Positions 16,491 to 26,247 of a stretch of DNA of 64,000 bases are shown one piece after another (position 1 is the first letter of the stretch; every line of letters begins with the position of its first letter). The notes under the pieces were generated by a model, which did no database searches, had not been told where the DNA came from, and saw only the letters and a list, made by a program, of their open reading frames with translations. The position numbers and the translations under genes are program-made. Source of the DNA: Neobacillus sp. SuZ13. GTDB lineage: Bacteria > Bacillota > Bacilli > Bacillales > Cytobacillaceae. The DNA is taken from the NCBI RefSeq assembly GCF_030123365.1, contig NZ_CP126107.1:5941501-6005500 (forward strand), read 5' to 3'.

Positions 16491-18356
16491 ATGAAAAAAT
16501 GGATTCCGATTGCATCGGGTCTCTTAGCCGGGTTTGTCGCAGCAACGATTTCGTTTGCTGATTTCTCAGCTAAGACAAGTACCGAAGCAGCGTCAACCAC
16601 AAAGAGTGATGCCGAGAAGGTATATGTTCCATTCGGCCAAAAAGATGATTATTACCTATTTGCTTCCGGCGGCCACTCCGGTCAAATGTTTATTTATGGA
16701 GTTCCATCGATGCGTCATATTCGAACGGTTCCGGTCTTCTCACAAGATTCGGCTACAGGGTATGGCTTTGATGAACACTCGAAGAAATTAATGGGCGGTT
16801 ATACATGGGGCGACCTTCATCACCCGGCCTTCTCTGAAACAAATGGTGACTATGACGGTAAATACATGTTCGCGACCGACGTTGGTAACAGCCGTGCGGC
16901 CGCGATGGACTTAAAAACGTTCACCGTGAAAGATATTATTAACGTTCCAAATACAAGCGGACCGCACTGTGCGGCCTTCGTTACGGAAAATACCGAGTAT
17001 ATGTTCCTGCCGACTCGTTTCGCTGTGCCGCTTCAGCACAAGTACGAATCACTGGATGATTACAGTACAAAATACCGCGGCGTAATGTCTGCTGTTACGT
17101 TTGATCAAAACAAACAAAAGCTAAATATTGGATACCAAGTCGCCCTTCCACCATGGTCTTATGACCTTTCTGATGCAGGTAAAAAAGAATCGGCCGATTG
17201 GGCGGTTATGACGACTTATAATACCGAAGAATCAACTACTAATCTTGAAATTAATGCTTCACAAGCCGACCGTGACTATATTGTTCTTTTCAACTGGAAA
17301 GAGCTTGAGAAAATGGTCAAGGAAGGCAAGTACGAAAATGTGGGCGGTCAGAAAATGATTTTCCCTGAAAAACAAAAAGGCGGCATTTATTTAATTCCAG
17401 TCGCTAAATCACCACATGGTGTCGACGTAACACCAGACGGAAAGCACTTTATCGCCTCTGGAAAATTGGCACCAACCATGACAGTCTTCTCGTTTGAAAA
17501 GGCATTTAAAGCTGTCGCAAACAAAGACTTTGCTGGTGAACGGAATGGAATTCCAGTCCTCAATTACAAGTCCGTCATGGAAAGAGAAGTTAACCCTGAA
17601 AATGCCTTAGGACCACTGCACACTCAATTTGATGACAAAGGCATGGCCTATACAACAATGTTCATTTCTTCAGAAATTGTGAAATGGGATCCAAAAACAG
17701 GTGAAACTTTAGATCGTGTCCCTGTTCAATATTCTCCTGGACACTCTGTTGCCGCAGAAGGTGACACGGTTGCACCAGATGGAAAATATATCGTTGCACT
17801 AAATAAGATTGCGAAAGACAGCTATTTATCAGTTGGCCCTTCTCATCCTGAATCGATGCAGTTAATTGATATCAGCGGAAAGATGAAGATCATCCAATCG
17901 GCACCAGTTAACCCAGAACCACACTATGCCCAAATGATTAAAGCGGATAAAATCAAAACGATTGAAGTCTATCCGAAGGACACAAAGAATAAAGAGGCTG
18001 TTTACAAACAGAGCGATACAAAAATCGTTCGCAATGGTAACAAAGTCGATGTATATGGTATCGCGATGCGTTCGAAATTCATCTTTGATGCCAAAGCAAA
18101 ACGTCCAGATGTAATCGAAGTAAATGAAGGAGATCACGTTACGATTCATCTGACAAATATTGATTTCGATGAGGATATTACCCACGGATTTGCCATCAAC
18201 AGCTATAACTTAAACATGGAAGTTCAACCAGGACAAACCAACACGATGGAATTTGTCGCGAATAAAGCAGGAACCTACCCACTTTATTGCACAAACTTCT
18301 GTTCTGCACTTCACCAAGAAATGACCGGTTACTTCCTTGTAAAACCAAAACAGTAA
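16491..18356 (+). CDS. nosZ: Nitrous oxide reductase NosZ (clade II, Sec-exported)
   Basis: About 621 residues. The N-terminus is a Sec-type signal (KKWIPIASGLLAGFVAATIS) without a twin-arginine motif, a clade II trait. The seven-bladed propeller carries the CuZ His residues in ASGGHSGQ, DLHHPAF, SGPHCAAF, KSPHGVDV, GPLHTQF, SPGHSVA and EPHYAQM. The C-terminal cupredoxin domain has the CuA motif C-x3-C-x3-H-x2-M in CTNFCSALHQEM, and an upstream His in ITHGFAIN. The enzyme reduces N2O to N2. The ATG at 16491 is used because AAAAGGTGG lies 8 bases upstream; the in-frame GTG at 16479 would include that site. Confidence 0.97.
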   Translation: MKKWIPIASGLLAGFVAATISFADFSAKTSTEAASTTKSDAEKVYVPFGQKDDYYLFASGGHSGQMFIYGVPSMRHIRTVPVFSQDSATGYGFDEHSKKLMGGYTWGDLHHPAFSETNGDYDGKYMFATDVGNSRAAAMDLKTFTVKDIINVPNTSGPHCAAFVTENTEYMFLPTRFAVPLQHKYESLDDYSTKYRGVMSAVTFDQNKQKLNIGYQVALPPWSYDLSDAGKKESADWAVMTTYNTEESTTNLEINASQADRDYIVLFNWKELEKMVKEGKYENVGGQKMIFPEKQKGGIYLIPVAKSPHGVDVTPDGKHFIASGKLAPTMTVFSFEKAFKAVANKDFAGERNGIPVLNYKSVMEREVNPENALGPLHTQFDDKGMAYTTMFISSEIVKWDPKTGETLDRVPVQYSPGHSVAAEGDTVAPDGKYIVALNKIAKDSYLSVGPSHPESMQLIDISGKMKIIQSAPVNPEPHYAQMIKADKIKTIEVYPKDTKNKEAVYKQSDTKIVRNGNKVDVYGIAMRSKFIFDAKAKRPDVIEVNEGDHVTIHLTNIDFDEDITHGFAINSYNLNMEVQPGQTNTMEFVANKAGTYPLYCTNFCSALHQEMTGYFLVKPKQ

Positions 18357-18376
18357 CTCAGCAATATGTTGGTGAT

Positions 18377-18403
18377 GGGTATCAATGAAAAAGATTGATA
18401 CCC
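18377..18403 (+). terminator. nosZ-nosB intercistronic hairpin
   Basis: A perfect 10-bp stem GGGTATCAAT/ATTGATACCC with a 7-base loop, followed by TTCTCCGTTTT. The T-run is broken, so it is more likely a partial terminator or an mRNA-stabilising hairpin that raises nosZ expression over downstream genes. Confidence 0.55.
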
Positions 18404-18445
18404 TTCTCCGTTTTACAACGATTTCACTAAAAAGGCGATGTTAAT

Positions 18446-19015
18446 ATGAAAGGTAAAACAAAAAAATTATCAGTGGTTTCTTCATTATTGCTTGTTACTT
18501 CAACTATTTTAATAGTCATCTCATTATTTTTCCCATGGTGGAAAATGGTCTTTGTTGCTCCCCAATATCCAGAAGGGTTAAATATCATCGTGTACCCGAA
18601 TAAGCTCGAAGGGGAAATCGATATCGTTAATGGGCTTAATCACTATATTGGTATGGCGAACTTCAGTGAAAAAAACTTCCCTGAATTATCGTATTTACCC
18701 TATCTAGTTGGAGGATTAGCGGTGTTGACTCTTTTAACCGCCCTGCTTCGCAAAAAATCTGTTCTATACGGATTAATCGGCTTATTTGTGATTGGCGGCG
18801 GGCTGGGTGTTTATGACCTTCACCATGCATTGAAAAAGTTTGGCACTAATTTAAGTCCCGAAGCTCCCATAAAAATGGATCCATTTGTTCCGCCTATTTT
18901 AGGACATAATACAGTGGCGAACTTCCAAACCAACAGCCTGCTTGGCCTCGGAACATACTTGGTGATCGCTGCGTTTATCCTCTTACTCATTCCGTTATGG
19001 AAGGATCGAAAGTAA
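18446..19015 (+). CDS. nosB: NosB-type membrane protein
   Basis: The 189-residue protein has four predicted membrane helices: residues ~12-30, ~74-92, ~98-115 and ~162-182. Two longer extracytoplasmic or cytoplasmic loops carry PQYPEGLNIIVYPNKLEGEID and KMDPFVPPILGHNTV. Clade II nos clusters have a membrane protein of this kind between nosZ and nosD, called NosB. Its function is unresolved, although it is thought to be needed for N2O respiration. The next gene starts directly after its stop. Confidence 0.8.
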   Translation: MKGKTKKLSVVSSLLLVTSTILIVISLFFPWWKMVFVAPQYPEGLNIIVYPNKLEGEIDIVNGLNHYIGMANFSEKNFPELSYLPYLVGGLAVLTLLTALLRKKSVLYGLIGLFVIGGGLGVYDLHHALKKFGTNLSPEAPIKMDPFVPPILGHNTVANFQTNSLLGLGTYLVIAAFILLLIPLWKDRK

Positions 19016-20356
19016 ATGAAAAAACTGGCGCTCTTATCTTTCATTTTTTCTCTATTGCTAGTCATGAGCCCTGAGAAAAAGCTGGCAGCCGAACAATTAC
19101 AAGCAACCATCGACAGCCTGAAAGAAGGGGCGGTCCTAAGGCTTGAAAATAAAACCTACCAGGGCAATATTGTCATCAACAAACCGATAACGATTATTGG
19201 CTCAAAAAAGACCATGATCAAAGGAGATGGTACCGGAAATGTCATTTCCATTAAGGCTCCTGATGTGAAACTGAGCCATCTAACCGTCATGCATGGAGGT
19301 ATGAACCGGAACTCTGCCGAGGAATACGCGGCCATTAAGATTTACACAAATAACAATGTCGTCGAACATATCAGCATCCGCGACTCCTTTCACGGCATTT
19401 ATTTAAGCCAGGCTCACAAAAATACGATTCGTTCCAACCATATTAAAGGGCTGGGCAAAGGCGAAATTGCGTCCCAGGGAAATGGGATCCATGTTTATTA
19501 TGCTAATGATAATCTTCTTAAAAATAATACGATTGAAGGCACCCGGGACGGAATGTTCTTCGAATATGCCAACAACAATAAAAGCTATGAAAATAATATC
19601 AGTCACACAAGATATGGTTTGCATTACATGTATTCCGACGAGAACATTTTCAAGAAAAATATATTCACGATGAATACCGGCGGTGCAGCGATTATGAACT
19701 CGAATCATTTGAAGCTCGAGGATAATCAATTTCTCGTGAACTACGGCAACCAGTCTTTTGGATTATTGCTGCTTCAAGCCAATGACAATGAAATTGACAA
19801 TAATACCTTCTATATGAACCAACGCGGCATGTACATTGATCAAGCGACCAGAAATGAATTTCGCCACAACAAAATCGTTCAAAACCAAGTCGGAATTGAA
19901 CTGTGGTCAAGTTCCAATGACCAAGTTTTCACCTTAAACCAAATCACTGAAAATACGATTCCTGCTGTAACTCTTGGCGGCAATAGTCAGAATAATTCCT
20001 GGAGCAAGAATGGCAAAGGGAATGACTGGGGCGGCACGTTCCCCATCACCGATTTAGACCAAGACAGCATTGGGGATTTTCCAATAACCTATCGTTCTTC
20101 TTTATATCAATTAATAGAAGACCAAGAATTATCCTATTTATTTTTAAAAAGTCCCGCATTGAAGATTTATGAAAAAATGAACGCGGCGCTGTCAAAGGAA
20201 GCAGTCATGTTTCATGACCCACACCCGCTAACAGCGGCAAAAGGATCGCATTCGAAAGCAATTTTCCTTATTGCCACCTTACTAATTGTGGGGATTTTAC
20301 TAAAGGGGAGACACTTACTATGCATTACATTTGGAAGGAATGGAAGGAAAATATAA
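19016..20356 (+). CDS. nosD: NosD, beta-helix protein for copper-site maturation
   Basis: This 446-residue protein has a short signal peptide (residues 1-~25), then a right-handed parallel beta-helix of CASH type made of many N-rich turns (DSFHGIYLSQAHKNTI, GNGIHVYYANDN, YMNQRGMYIDQA and others), and a C-terminal hydrophobic anchor (SKAIFLIATLLIVGILL). NosD works with the NosFY ABC transporter in building the CuZ cluster of NosZ. The ATG follows the nosB stop with no gap, and the end overlaps nosY by 37 bases. Confidence 0.92.
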   Translation: MKKLALLSFIFSLLLVMSPEKKLAAEQLQATIDSLKEGAVLRLENKTYQGNIVINKPITIIGSKKTMIKGDGTGNVISIKAPDVKLSHLTVMHGGMNRNSAEEYAAIKIYTNNNVVEHISIRDSFHGIYLSQAHKNTIRSNHIKGLGKGEIASQGNGIHVYYANDNLLKNNTIEGTRDGMFFEYANNNKSYENNISHTRYGLHYMYSDENIFKKNIFTMNTGGAAIMNSNHLKLEDNQFLVNYGNQSFGLLLLQANDNEIDNNTFYMNQRGMYIDQATRNEFRHNKIVQNQVGIELWSSSNDQVFTLNQITENTIPAVTLGGNSQNNSWSKNGKGNDWGGTFPITDLDQDSIGDFPITYRSSLYQLIEDQELSYLFLKSPALKIYEKMNAALSKEAVMFHDPHPLTAAKGSHSKAIFLIATLLIVGILLKGRHLLCITFGRNGRKI

Positions 20357-21117
20357 GAGGAAAAGGACTTTGGCTAAGTTTAAGTATTATTGTTCTGATT
20401 TCAATCGCAATTTTATTTCGTTCCTCAGCCCTTTCATTTGATAAAGGCTTTTATGTGCTCTTAATCAACTTGTTTGATACGATTATCTATTTTATTCCGA
20501 TTCTATGCTTATTTATCGGGGCATTCTCGATTTTTCAAGAAAAGGAACAAAAGACATTGATTATGCTGCTGACAAAGACAGACCATTTTGGAAGTTTCCT
20601 AATCAAAAAAAGCCTAGGACTCTATACAGTTGTGCTTGTCCCGTTGATTACGTGGTTTTTCATTTATTTATTACTACTAAAATTTAACTTTCAACTTGAT
20701 GTAAAAAGCTATTTCATCTTTGTGGCAGCCATTGTTTGCATGAGCCTTATCTTCTTGCAAATGGGTGCTGCAATCGGAAGTATCAGCCATTCGAGGATGC
20801 AGATTTTAGGGTTTACGATCTTTGTCTGGTTCTACTTTTTCTTTTTGCATGATTTTATCTTGCTGTCGTTTTTACCCGATGTGACGCACGAAAATGTGAA
20901 ACTATTTTCTTCGGTTTACTTTTTAAATCCACTTCAGGCTGTTCGAATGTTCTTAGAAACAGGCACGGGGGTATATTCTTTCGGCCATATGTCGAGACTC
21001 TTACAAGCGTTTATGTGGACGAAGCCGGCATTCTTCCTGCTCGGAAATCTATTGTTCTGGCTCATCACTTCATTTTTCACAGCGATTGTTTTCAATCGTA
21101 AGGAGGGGTACGAATGA
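20320..21117 (+). CDS. nosY: NosY, ABC-2 type permease
   Basis: The 265-residue protein has about six membrane helices and begins MHYIWKEWKENIRGKG. It is the membrane component of the NosFY transporter, believed to supply a sulfur species for CuZ assembly. Its start lies inside the 3' end of nosD, preceded by AAAGGGGAG, and its stop overlaps nosF as ATGA, so the genes are translationally coupled. Confidence 0.9.
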   Translation: MHYIWKEWKENIRGKGLWLSLSIIVLISIAILFRSSALSFDKGFYVLLINLFDTIIYFIPILCLFIGAFSIFQEKEQKTLIMLLTKTDHFGSFLIKKSLGLYTVVLVPLITWFFIYLLLLKFNFQLDVKSYFIFVAAIVCMSLIFLQMGAAIGSISHSRMQILGFTIFVWFYFFFLHDFILLSFLPDVTHENVKLFSSVYFLNPLQAVRMFLETGTGVYSFGHMSRLLQAFMWTKPAFFLLGNLLFWLITSFFTAIVFNRKEGYE

Positions 21118-21791
21118 TCACCGTAAGAAATTTAAACCAATCATTCGGAAAAAAAACGGTCTTAGATTCAATCAATCTAGACATTAACCGAAATGAAATT
21201 TGTGCCCTGGTTGGCCGCAATGGTGCCGGGAAATCGACACTTATCAATAGTTTGCTTGGATTGCTTCCAGTCAAACAAGGGGAAATTTTGATAAATGGGA
21301 TTGCTGTGAACAAGAAAAATGAAGAGTGGAAAAAAGAAATAGCCTATCTGCCTGAAAAATTTATGCTTTATCCGATGTTGACTGGATTGGAAAATATGAC
21401 ATTTTTTGCAGAGGCGGTAGCTAAGACCGCCAACCAGGAACGCATCGAGCAGGTGCTTCGTTCGGTCAGTTTGTGGGATGACCGCAATGAACAAGTTAAG
21501 AAGTACTCGAAAGGGATGCTGCAGCGCCTTGGTTTAGCGATTACCCTTTATCAGGATTCCAGCCTGCTCATTCTTGATGAACCAACAAGCGGTATTGACC
21601 CGCTCGGAAGAAAAGAAATTTTAGATGTACTCAGTTCCCTTCAGGATAAAACGATTCTACTGTCATCGCACCATCTAGATGAAATTAAGCAGATTTGTAC
21701 CCATGTTGCTTATTTGGAAAATGGGAAAATGGAGAAATATAAAGTAGAAGAGTTTTTACAAACTCATAATTTAGGAGGAATCAGCTCATGA
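21114..21791 (+). CDS. nosF: NosF, ABC transporter ATPase
   Basis: The 225-residue ATPase has Walker A GRNGAGKST (about residue 35), the signature KYSKGMLQRL, Walker B LLILDEPTSGIDPLG and a switch His in SSHHLDE. It pairs with NosY. It overlaps nosY by 4 bases (ATGA), and its end overlaps the start of the next gene by 4 bases. Confidence 0.93.
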   Translation: MITVRNLNQSFGKKTVLDSINLDINRNEICALVGRNGAGKSTLINSLLGLLPVKQGEILINGIAVNKKNEEWKKEIAYLPEKFMLYPMLTGLENMTFFAEAVAKTANQERIEQVLRSVSLWDDRNEQVKKYSKGMLQRLGLAITLYQDSSLLILDEPTSGIDPLGRKEILDVLSSLQDKTILLSSHHLDEIKQICTHVAYLENGKMEKYKVEEFLQTHNLGGISS

Positions 21792-22690
21792 AGATACGGG
21801 TAATCTCCGCCATCCTTCTTTTGATTGCCGTGATCACAGGATGCAGTTCAGACCCTGACTATAAAGTGGCCGTCACAAAGGATCTTTATTTCGTCAAGGA
21901 TACTGCCATGCCTTTTGAAGTAAAGGTAACCGAAAACAAGAAGGCGGTAAAGGGGCTAGATGTGTCTGCCAACCTAGCAATGACGGAAATGGATCATGGC
22001 AGCTTTGATGTCAAGCTTGAAGAAGGAAAGAATGGCACCTATAGCGGCAAAGTGAATTTGCCAATGGGCGGTAAATATGAGGCCGTATTTACGCTTAAAA
22101 AAGACGGGAAAAAGACGGAGAAAGTCATTGAACTGAACGTAACCAAGCCAAAAGGGGTTGCCAAGGTGAATGATGAGTGGATCACTGCTGAGGATGTCAG
22201 CTTTTATAAGTTCATTAACCAATTGCAGCTAGCAATCAACCGTGAGAGTGCAGAGAAACAATATAAGGGCGAGCAGTTAGAGGAAGAACTCGCTTATTTA
22301 GAGACACAGGAAAAAACACTTGAAGATAAAAATCAGTTATTAACACAAATCATCCGCCTCCGGGCGATGACCCTACTGGCGGATGAAAAGGGCCATGAAG
22401 CAACGGAGACAGAAGTGGATGCGGCCCTTAGCAAAGCACGCGAGCAATATAATCAATTCAAATCAGCAAAGAAATTGATCAATGAGTACGGAGAAGAGAA
22501 GTTTTGGGCAACAGAAAAGCAGCAGTATCAAATGATTGTCATGTCCCAGAAGGTTCAAAAGGACTTAATTGACAAGGCCAAAAAGGAAAACCCTAAAGCG
22601 GGTGACCAAGAAATCTATTACCAAGCTCAAAAGGAATACGAAGAACTACTGGTTTCGCAAGTGAATTCAATAAAGATTGAGATTCTGTAA
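21788..22690 (+). CDS. Lipoprotein with YtkA/FixH-like and SurA-N-like domains, last gene of nos operon
   Basis: This 300-residue protein has a lipobox (LLLIAVITGCSS, lipidated Cys at residue 19). Residues ~25-118 form a YtkA/FixH-like beta domain (MTEMDHGSFDVKLEEGKNG, NLPMGGKYEAVF), a fold linked to copper-enzyme assembly. Residues ~130-300 are helical and resemble the SurA N-terminal chaperone domain: WITAEDVSFYKF and a charged helical stretch with no PPIase domain. It overlaps nosF by 4 bases. Many nos clusters have a copper lipoprotein NosL at this point; NosL motifs are absent here, so this protein may handle copper or fold NosZ. The function is inferred. Confidence 0.72.
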   Translation: MKIRVISAILLLIAVITGCSSDPDYKVAVTKDLYFVKDTAMPFEVKVTENKKAVKGLDVSANLAMTEMDHGSFDVKLEEGKNGTYSGKVNLPMGGKYEAVFTLKKDGKKTEKVIELNVTKPKGVAKVNDEWITAEDVSFYKFINQLQLAINRESAEKQYKGEQLEEELAYLETQEKTLEDKNQLLTQIIRLRAMTLLADEKGHEATETEVDAALSKAREQYNQFKSAKKLINEYGEEKFWATEKQQYQMIVMSQKVQKDLIDKAKKENPKAGDQEIYYQAQKEYEELLVSQVNSIKIEIL

Positions 22691-22701
22691 GAAAAGGTGA
22701 A

Positions 22702-22735
22702 AAAAAAGAGATTGGAAGCTCCAATCTCTTTTTCA
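22702..22735 (+). terminator. Bidirectional terminator between nos and bgl operons
   Basis: Hairpin AAAAGAGATTGGA / TCCAATCTCTTTTT, with T-runs usable in both directions for the converging transcripts. Confidence 0.92.
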
Positions 22736-22738
22736 TAT

Positions 22739-24196
22739 TTACAGTTCTTCGCCGTTGGTTGCGATGACATTTTTATACCAATTGAATGATTTTTTCTTCT
22801 TTCTTTCTAATGTACCGTTACCATAGTCATCTTGGTCAACATAGATGAATCCGTAACGTTTAGACATTTCTGAGGTACTTGCACTAATTAAATCGATACA
22901 GCCCCAGCTGGTGTAACCCATTAAATCTACTCCGTCTTTGATCGCTTCGCCCATTTGTTCAATATGTGCGCGCATGTAATCAATCCGGTAATCATCGTTG
23001 ATCGAGCCGTCATCCTCGACTTTATCGTAGGCACCTAAACCATTTTCCACAATGAATAAAGGTACTTGATAGCGGTCGTACATTTTCTTTAATGTAATAC
23101 GTAAGCCTTTAGGATCAATTTGCCAGCCCCAATCAGATGCTTTTAAATAAGGGTTTTTAATACCATTAAAGAAGTTCCCTATTTCTTTTAATCGCTCATC
23201 ATTACCACTCGCCACCATGGACATATAATAGCTAAATGATAAGAAGTCTACTGGATGCTGCAATAAGATTTCCTCATCACCTGGCAGCATGTCAATTTGG
23301 ATATTCTTCTTTTCAAAATAGCTTAACATATAGCTTGGATAATAACCGCGCACTTGAACATCTGTGAAGAACAGGTTCTTTTGATCTTCTTCTAATGCTG
23401 CTAAGACATCATCTGGGTTGCACGTTTCTGGATATACTTCCATACGAGCTAGCATACAGCCAATCTGTGCACCAGGAATGATTTCATGACAGGCTTTTAC
23501 CGCACGAGCACTTGCCACAAATTGATGGTGGAGCGCTTGATATACGGCTTGCTCTTTATTCTCGACACGATCTATTAAAATCCCGCTGCCGATATACGGA
23601 GAGAAGGTTGAGATATTAATCTCATTAAAGGTTAACCAGTATTTTACTTTGTCTTTATAACGAGTAAATACAGTTTCTGCATAACGGACAAAGAATTCCA
23701 CTAAATGGCGGTCAGTCCAGCCATTATATTTTTGCACCAAGTGAAGCGGCATTTCATAGTGTGATAGAGTCACCAAAGGCTCGATGTCATATTTTAATAG
23801 TTCGTCAAACACTCGATCGTAGAAAGCTAGTCCCTCTTCATTCGGCACTAACTCGTCCCCATTTGGAAAAATACGCGGCCAAGAAATCGACATTCTGAAT
23901 GTTTTAAAACCCATTTCAGCGAACAGTGCAATGTCTTCTTTATAGCGGTGATAAAAGTCAATTCCACGGCGTTTAGGGAAGTTATCTCCCTCTTTTCCTG
24001 CTAATAACGCCTCTAATTCTTCTTCACTTCTGACATCCATCTCGATATCATTTGTGCGTTCTTCTTTTGGGATAAAGGTAACCATATCAAAAATTGATAG
24101 TCCCTTACCGCCTTCATTATAGGCACCTTCTAACTGATTGGCAGCAGTTGCGCCGCCCCATAAAAATCCTTCTGGAAATGATGTTTGTCTTGTCAT
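22739..24196 (-). CDS. bglA: 6-phospho-beta-glucosidase (GH1)
   Basis: About 485 residues, normal for GH1. It begins with the family signature FLWGGATAANQLEGA; the acid/base Glu is in TFNEINIS and the nucleophile Glu in FIVENGLGAYD. The enzyme would cleave phosphorylated beta-glucosides brought in by the adjacent PTS permease. The ATG at 24196 follows GGAGGAAATAAAG; the upstream in-frame ATG would include that ribosome site. It lies downstream of bglP across a stem-loop. Confidence 0.93.
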   Translation of the reverse strand: MTRQTSFPEGFLWGGATAANQLEGAYNEGGKGLSIFDMVTFIPKEERTNDIEMDVRSEEELEALLAGKEGDNFPKRRGIDFYHRYKEDIALFAEMGFKTFRMSISWPRIFPNGDELVPNEEGLAFYDRVFDELLKYDIEPLVTLSHYEMPLHLVQKYNGWTDRHLVEFFVRYAETVFTRYKDKVKYWLTFNEINISTFSPYIGSGILIDRVENKEQAVYQALHHQFVASARAVKACHEIIPGAQIGCMLARMEVYPETCNPDDVLAALEEDQKNLFFTDVQVRGYYPSYMLSYFEKKNIQIDMLPGDEEILLQHPVDFLSFSYYMSMVASGNDERLKEIGNFFNGIKNPYLKASDWGWQIDPKGLRITLKKMYDRYQVPLFIVENGLGAYDKVEDDGSINDDYRIDYMRAHIEQMGEAIKDGVDLMGYTSWGCIDLISASTSEMSKRYGFIYVDQDDYGNGTLERKKKKSFNWYKNVIATNGEEL

Positions 24197-24218
24197 CTTT
24201 ATTTCCTCCTCCATTTTT

Positions 24219-24250
24219 AGAGACTCCGATTGTGAGCAATCGGAATCTCT
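24219..24250 (-). other. bglP-bglA intercistronic stem-loop
   Basis: The 14-base arms AGAGACTCCGATTG and CAATCGGAATCTCT (one mismatch) flank TGAG. On the minus strand the stem is followed by A residues, so it is not a terminator there; an mRNA processing or stability role is likelier. Confidence 0.55.
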
Positions 24251-24262
24251 CTATTTTAAAAA

Positions 24263-26182
24263 TCATCCACAAATCGTTAATAAAGTTTCTTTCTGATCAA
24301 TTGCTGTTTTTCCTGTTGGATTAATTTCTGCATAATCGCCGCTATTAGTGATAATTATAGGTGTAGTCACTTCACAACCTGCTTCTTTAATTTTAGCGAT
24401 ATCAAATTCTACCAAAAGATCACCTGCTTTGACGGTGTCACCTTGGTTGATATGTGCTGTAAAGTGTTCTCCTTCTAACTTAACCGTGTCCATTCCCACA
24501 TGAATGAGGATTTCCACGCCATTTTCAGATGTAATTCCAATCGCATGTTTGGTTTTAAAAAGTGTAGTTACAACACCATTGACTGGAGAAACTACTTTTC
24601 CTTCTGATGGTTCAATCGCAATCCCTTTTCCCATTACTTCACTTGAAAAGGCAGCATCTTCTACTTGATTTAATGGAATTACTTTTCCTTTTAACGGACT
24701 TGCAACCTCTTGTGTACGGGTTTTATCGAACACTTTTACTGTCTTTGGTTCATTAGTTGCTTTTTCTTTATTTGCTGGATCTTTGAAACCGAATAAATAA
24801 GTTAAAACAAACGCTACGACAAAACCTGCAACTAACGCAATCAAAGCTCCCCAGACAGTCATATCAAGTGATGAACCTGGCTTGATAAAGGTTGGTATAA
24901 CGAAAATACCCATTCCACCGAACATCCATAATTTCCCTGCAGTAGCACCAATAATTCCGCCTCCTACTGCTCCACCAATACAGCTCATAATAAATGGCTT
25001 TTTAAGTGGTAACGTTACACCGTAAATCGCTGGTTCTGTCACGCCAAAAATACCTGAAATGAAAGCTGGAAAACTTAGTGTTTTCAATCCTTTGTTTTTT
25101 GTCTTTAACATAACCGCTAAAACTGCACCAACTTGTGCAAAACATACCATAACTGTGGTTGCTAGAACTGGATCGTAATGTAAAGTTGTTAAGTTGTTAA
25201 TTGCAATTGGAACAAGTCCCCAGTGAAGTCCAAAGATAACAAATATTTGCCAAAATCCTCCGAGAATTAAACCAGCTACAACAGGGCTTAACTTATAAAT
25301 CCATAATGTTGCTGCACCAAGAAGAGTACCTGCCCATGTAGCAACTGGACCAATCACTAAGAAAGTTAATGGAACCATTATGATAATGGTCAAAAATGGA
25401 ACGACGAAAGTTTTTACAACATCTGGAACAATCTTTTTGAAACCTTTCTCTATCTTTGTTGCAAAAAACGCTGAAAGTAAAATTGGAATAACGGATGAAG
25501 CATAACTCATCATGATGACTGGAATACCTAAGAATGTAATACGTATATCTGACTGGATTAACGATCCTTTAAAAAGTGTATAAAGTGGATCTCCTGCTGT
25601 TAACGTTGATAATGTTGGATGCACCAAAGCGGCAGCGATTGCCATTCCGACAAAAGGTGTACCACCGAATTTTTTCATGGCTGTGTAACCTAAGAAGATT
25701 GGTAAGAAATTGAATAAACCGTCTCCTGCGATATTCAGTAAGTTATAAGTGCCTGATGTTGCTGTCACCCAGCCTAAAGCTAGTATTAGTGCCGCCAAAC
25801 CTTTAATCATACCTGTTGCAGCTAAAACGCCTAGGATTGGAGTAAATACTCCTGAAATCATATCTATAAATCTAGCACCTAAACCTGCTTTGTTTGTATC
25901 TTCTGAATCACTTTCAGCTGCTCCACTCATATTGGCAACTTGTAAGAATGTTGTATAAACATCTGGTACATGGTTCCCAATGACCACCTGATATTGACCG
26001 CCGCTTTGCATTACAGTCACAACGCCCTCAAGATTTTTAATCTCTTCCGTTTTGGCGATCTTTTCGTCCTTTAACTTAAAACGTAGTCTTGTCACACAAT
26101 GAAACACACTGTTGATATTGTCTTTCCCGCCAACTAACTCTAAAATATTGCTTGTTAAGCCTGTGTAATCCTTTTTAGCCAT
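24263..26182 (-). CDS. bglP: PTS beta-glucoside transporter EIIBCA
   Basis: About 639 residues with the order EIIB-EIIC-EIIA. The EIIB phosphorylation Cys is in NSVFHCVTRLRF (about residue 29). The EIIC part has roughly ten membrane helices (about 105-460), and EIIA carries the active His in EILIHVGMDTV near residue 560. It imports and phosphorylates beta-glucosides such as salicin or arbutin. The ATG at 26182 follows GGAGGTGTTTTTTA; the frame runs on to 26284 without a ribosome site. Expression is likely governed by the two antiterminators and cre site in its leader. Confidence 0.94.
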   Translation of the reverse strand: MAKKDYTGLTSNILELVGGKDNINSVFHCVTRLRFKLKDEKIAKTEEIKNLEGVVTVMQSGGQYQVVIGNHVPDVYTTFLQVANMSGAAESDSEDTNKAGLGARFIDMISGVFTPILGVLAATGMIKGLAALILALGWVTATSGTYNLLNIAGDGLFNFLPIFLGYTAMKKFGGTPFVGMAIAAALVHPTLSTLTAGDPLYTLFKGSLIQSDIRITFLGIPVIMMSYASSVIPILLSAFFATKIEKGFKKIVPDVVKTFVVPFLTIIIMVPLTFLVIGPVATWAGTLLGAATLWIYKLSPVVAGLILGGFWQIFVIFGLHWGLVPIAINNLTTLHYDPVLATTVMVCFAQVGAVLAVMLKTKNKGLKTLSFPAFISGIFGVTEPAIYGVTLPLKKPFIMSCIGGAVGGGIIGATAGKLWMFGGMGIFVIPTFIKPGSSLDMTVWGALIALVAGFVVAFVLTYLFGFKDPANKEKATNEPKTVKVFDKTRTQEVASPLKGKVIPLNQVEDAAFSSEVMGKGIAIEPSEGKVVSPVNGVVTTLFKTKHAIGITSENGVEILIHVGMDTVKLEGEHFTAHINQGDTVKAGDLLVEFDIAKIKEAGCEVTTPIIITNSGDYAEINPTGKTAIDQKETLLTICG

Positions 26183-26247
26183 TAAAAAACACCTCCAAAT
26201 TTTATACAACCTAAATTGTATCCGCTTTCCAGCCCAAGAAAACAAAA

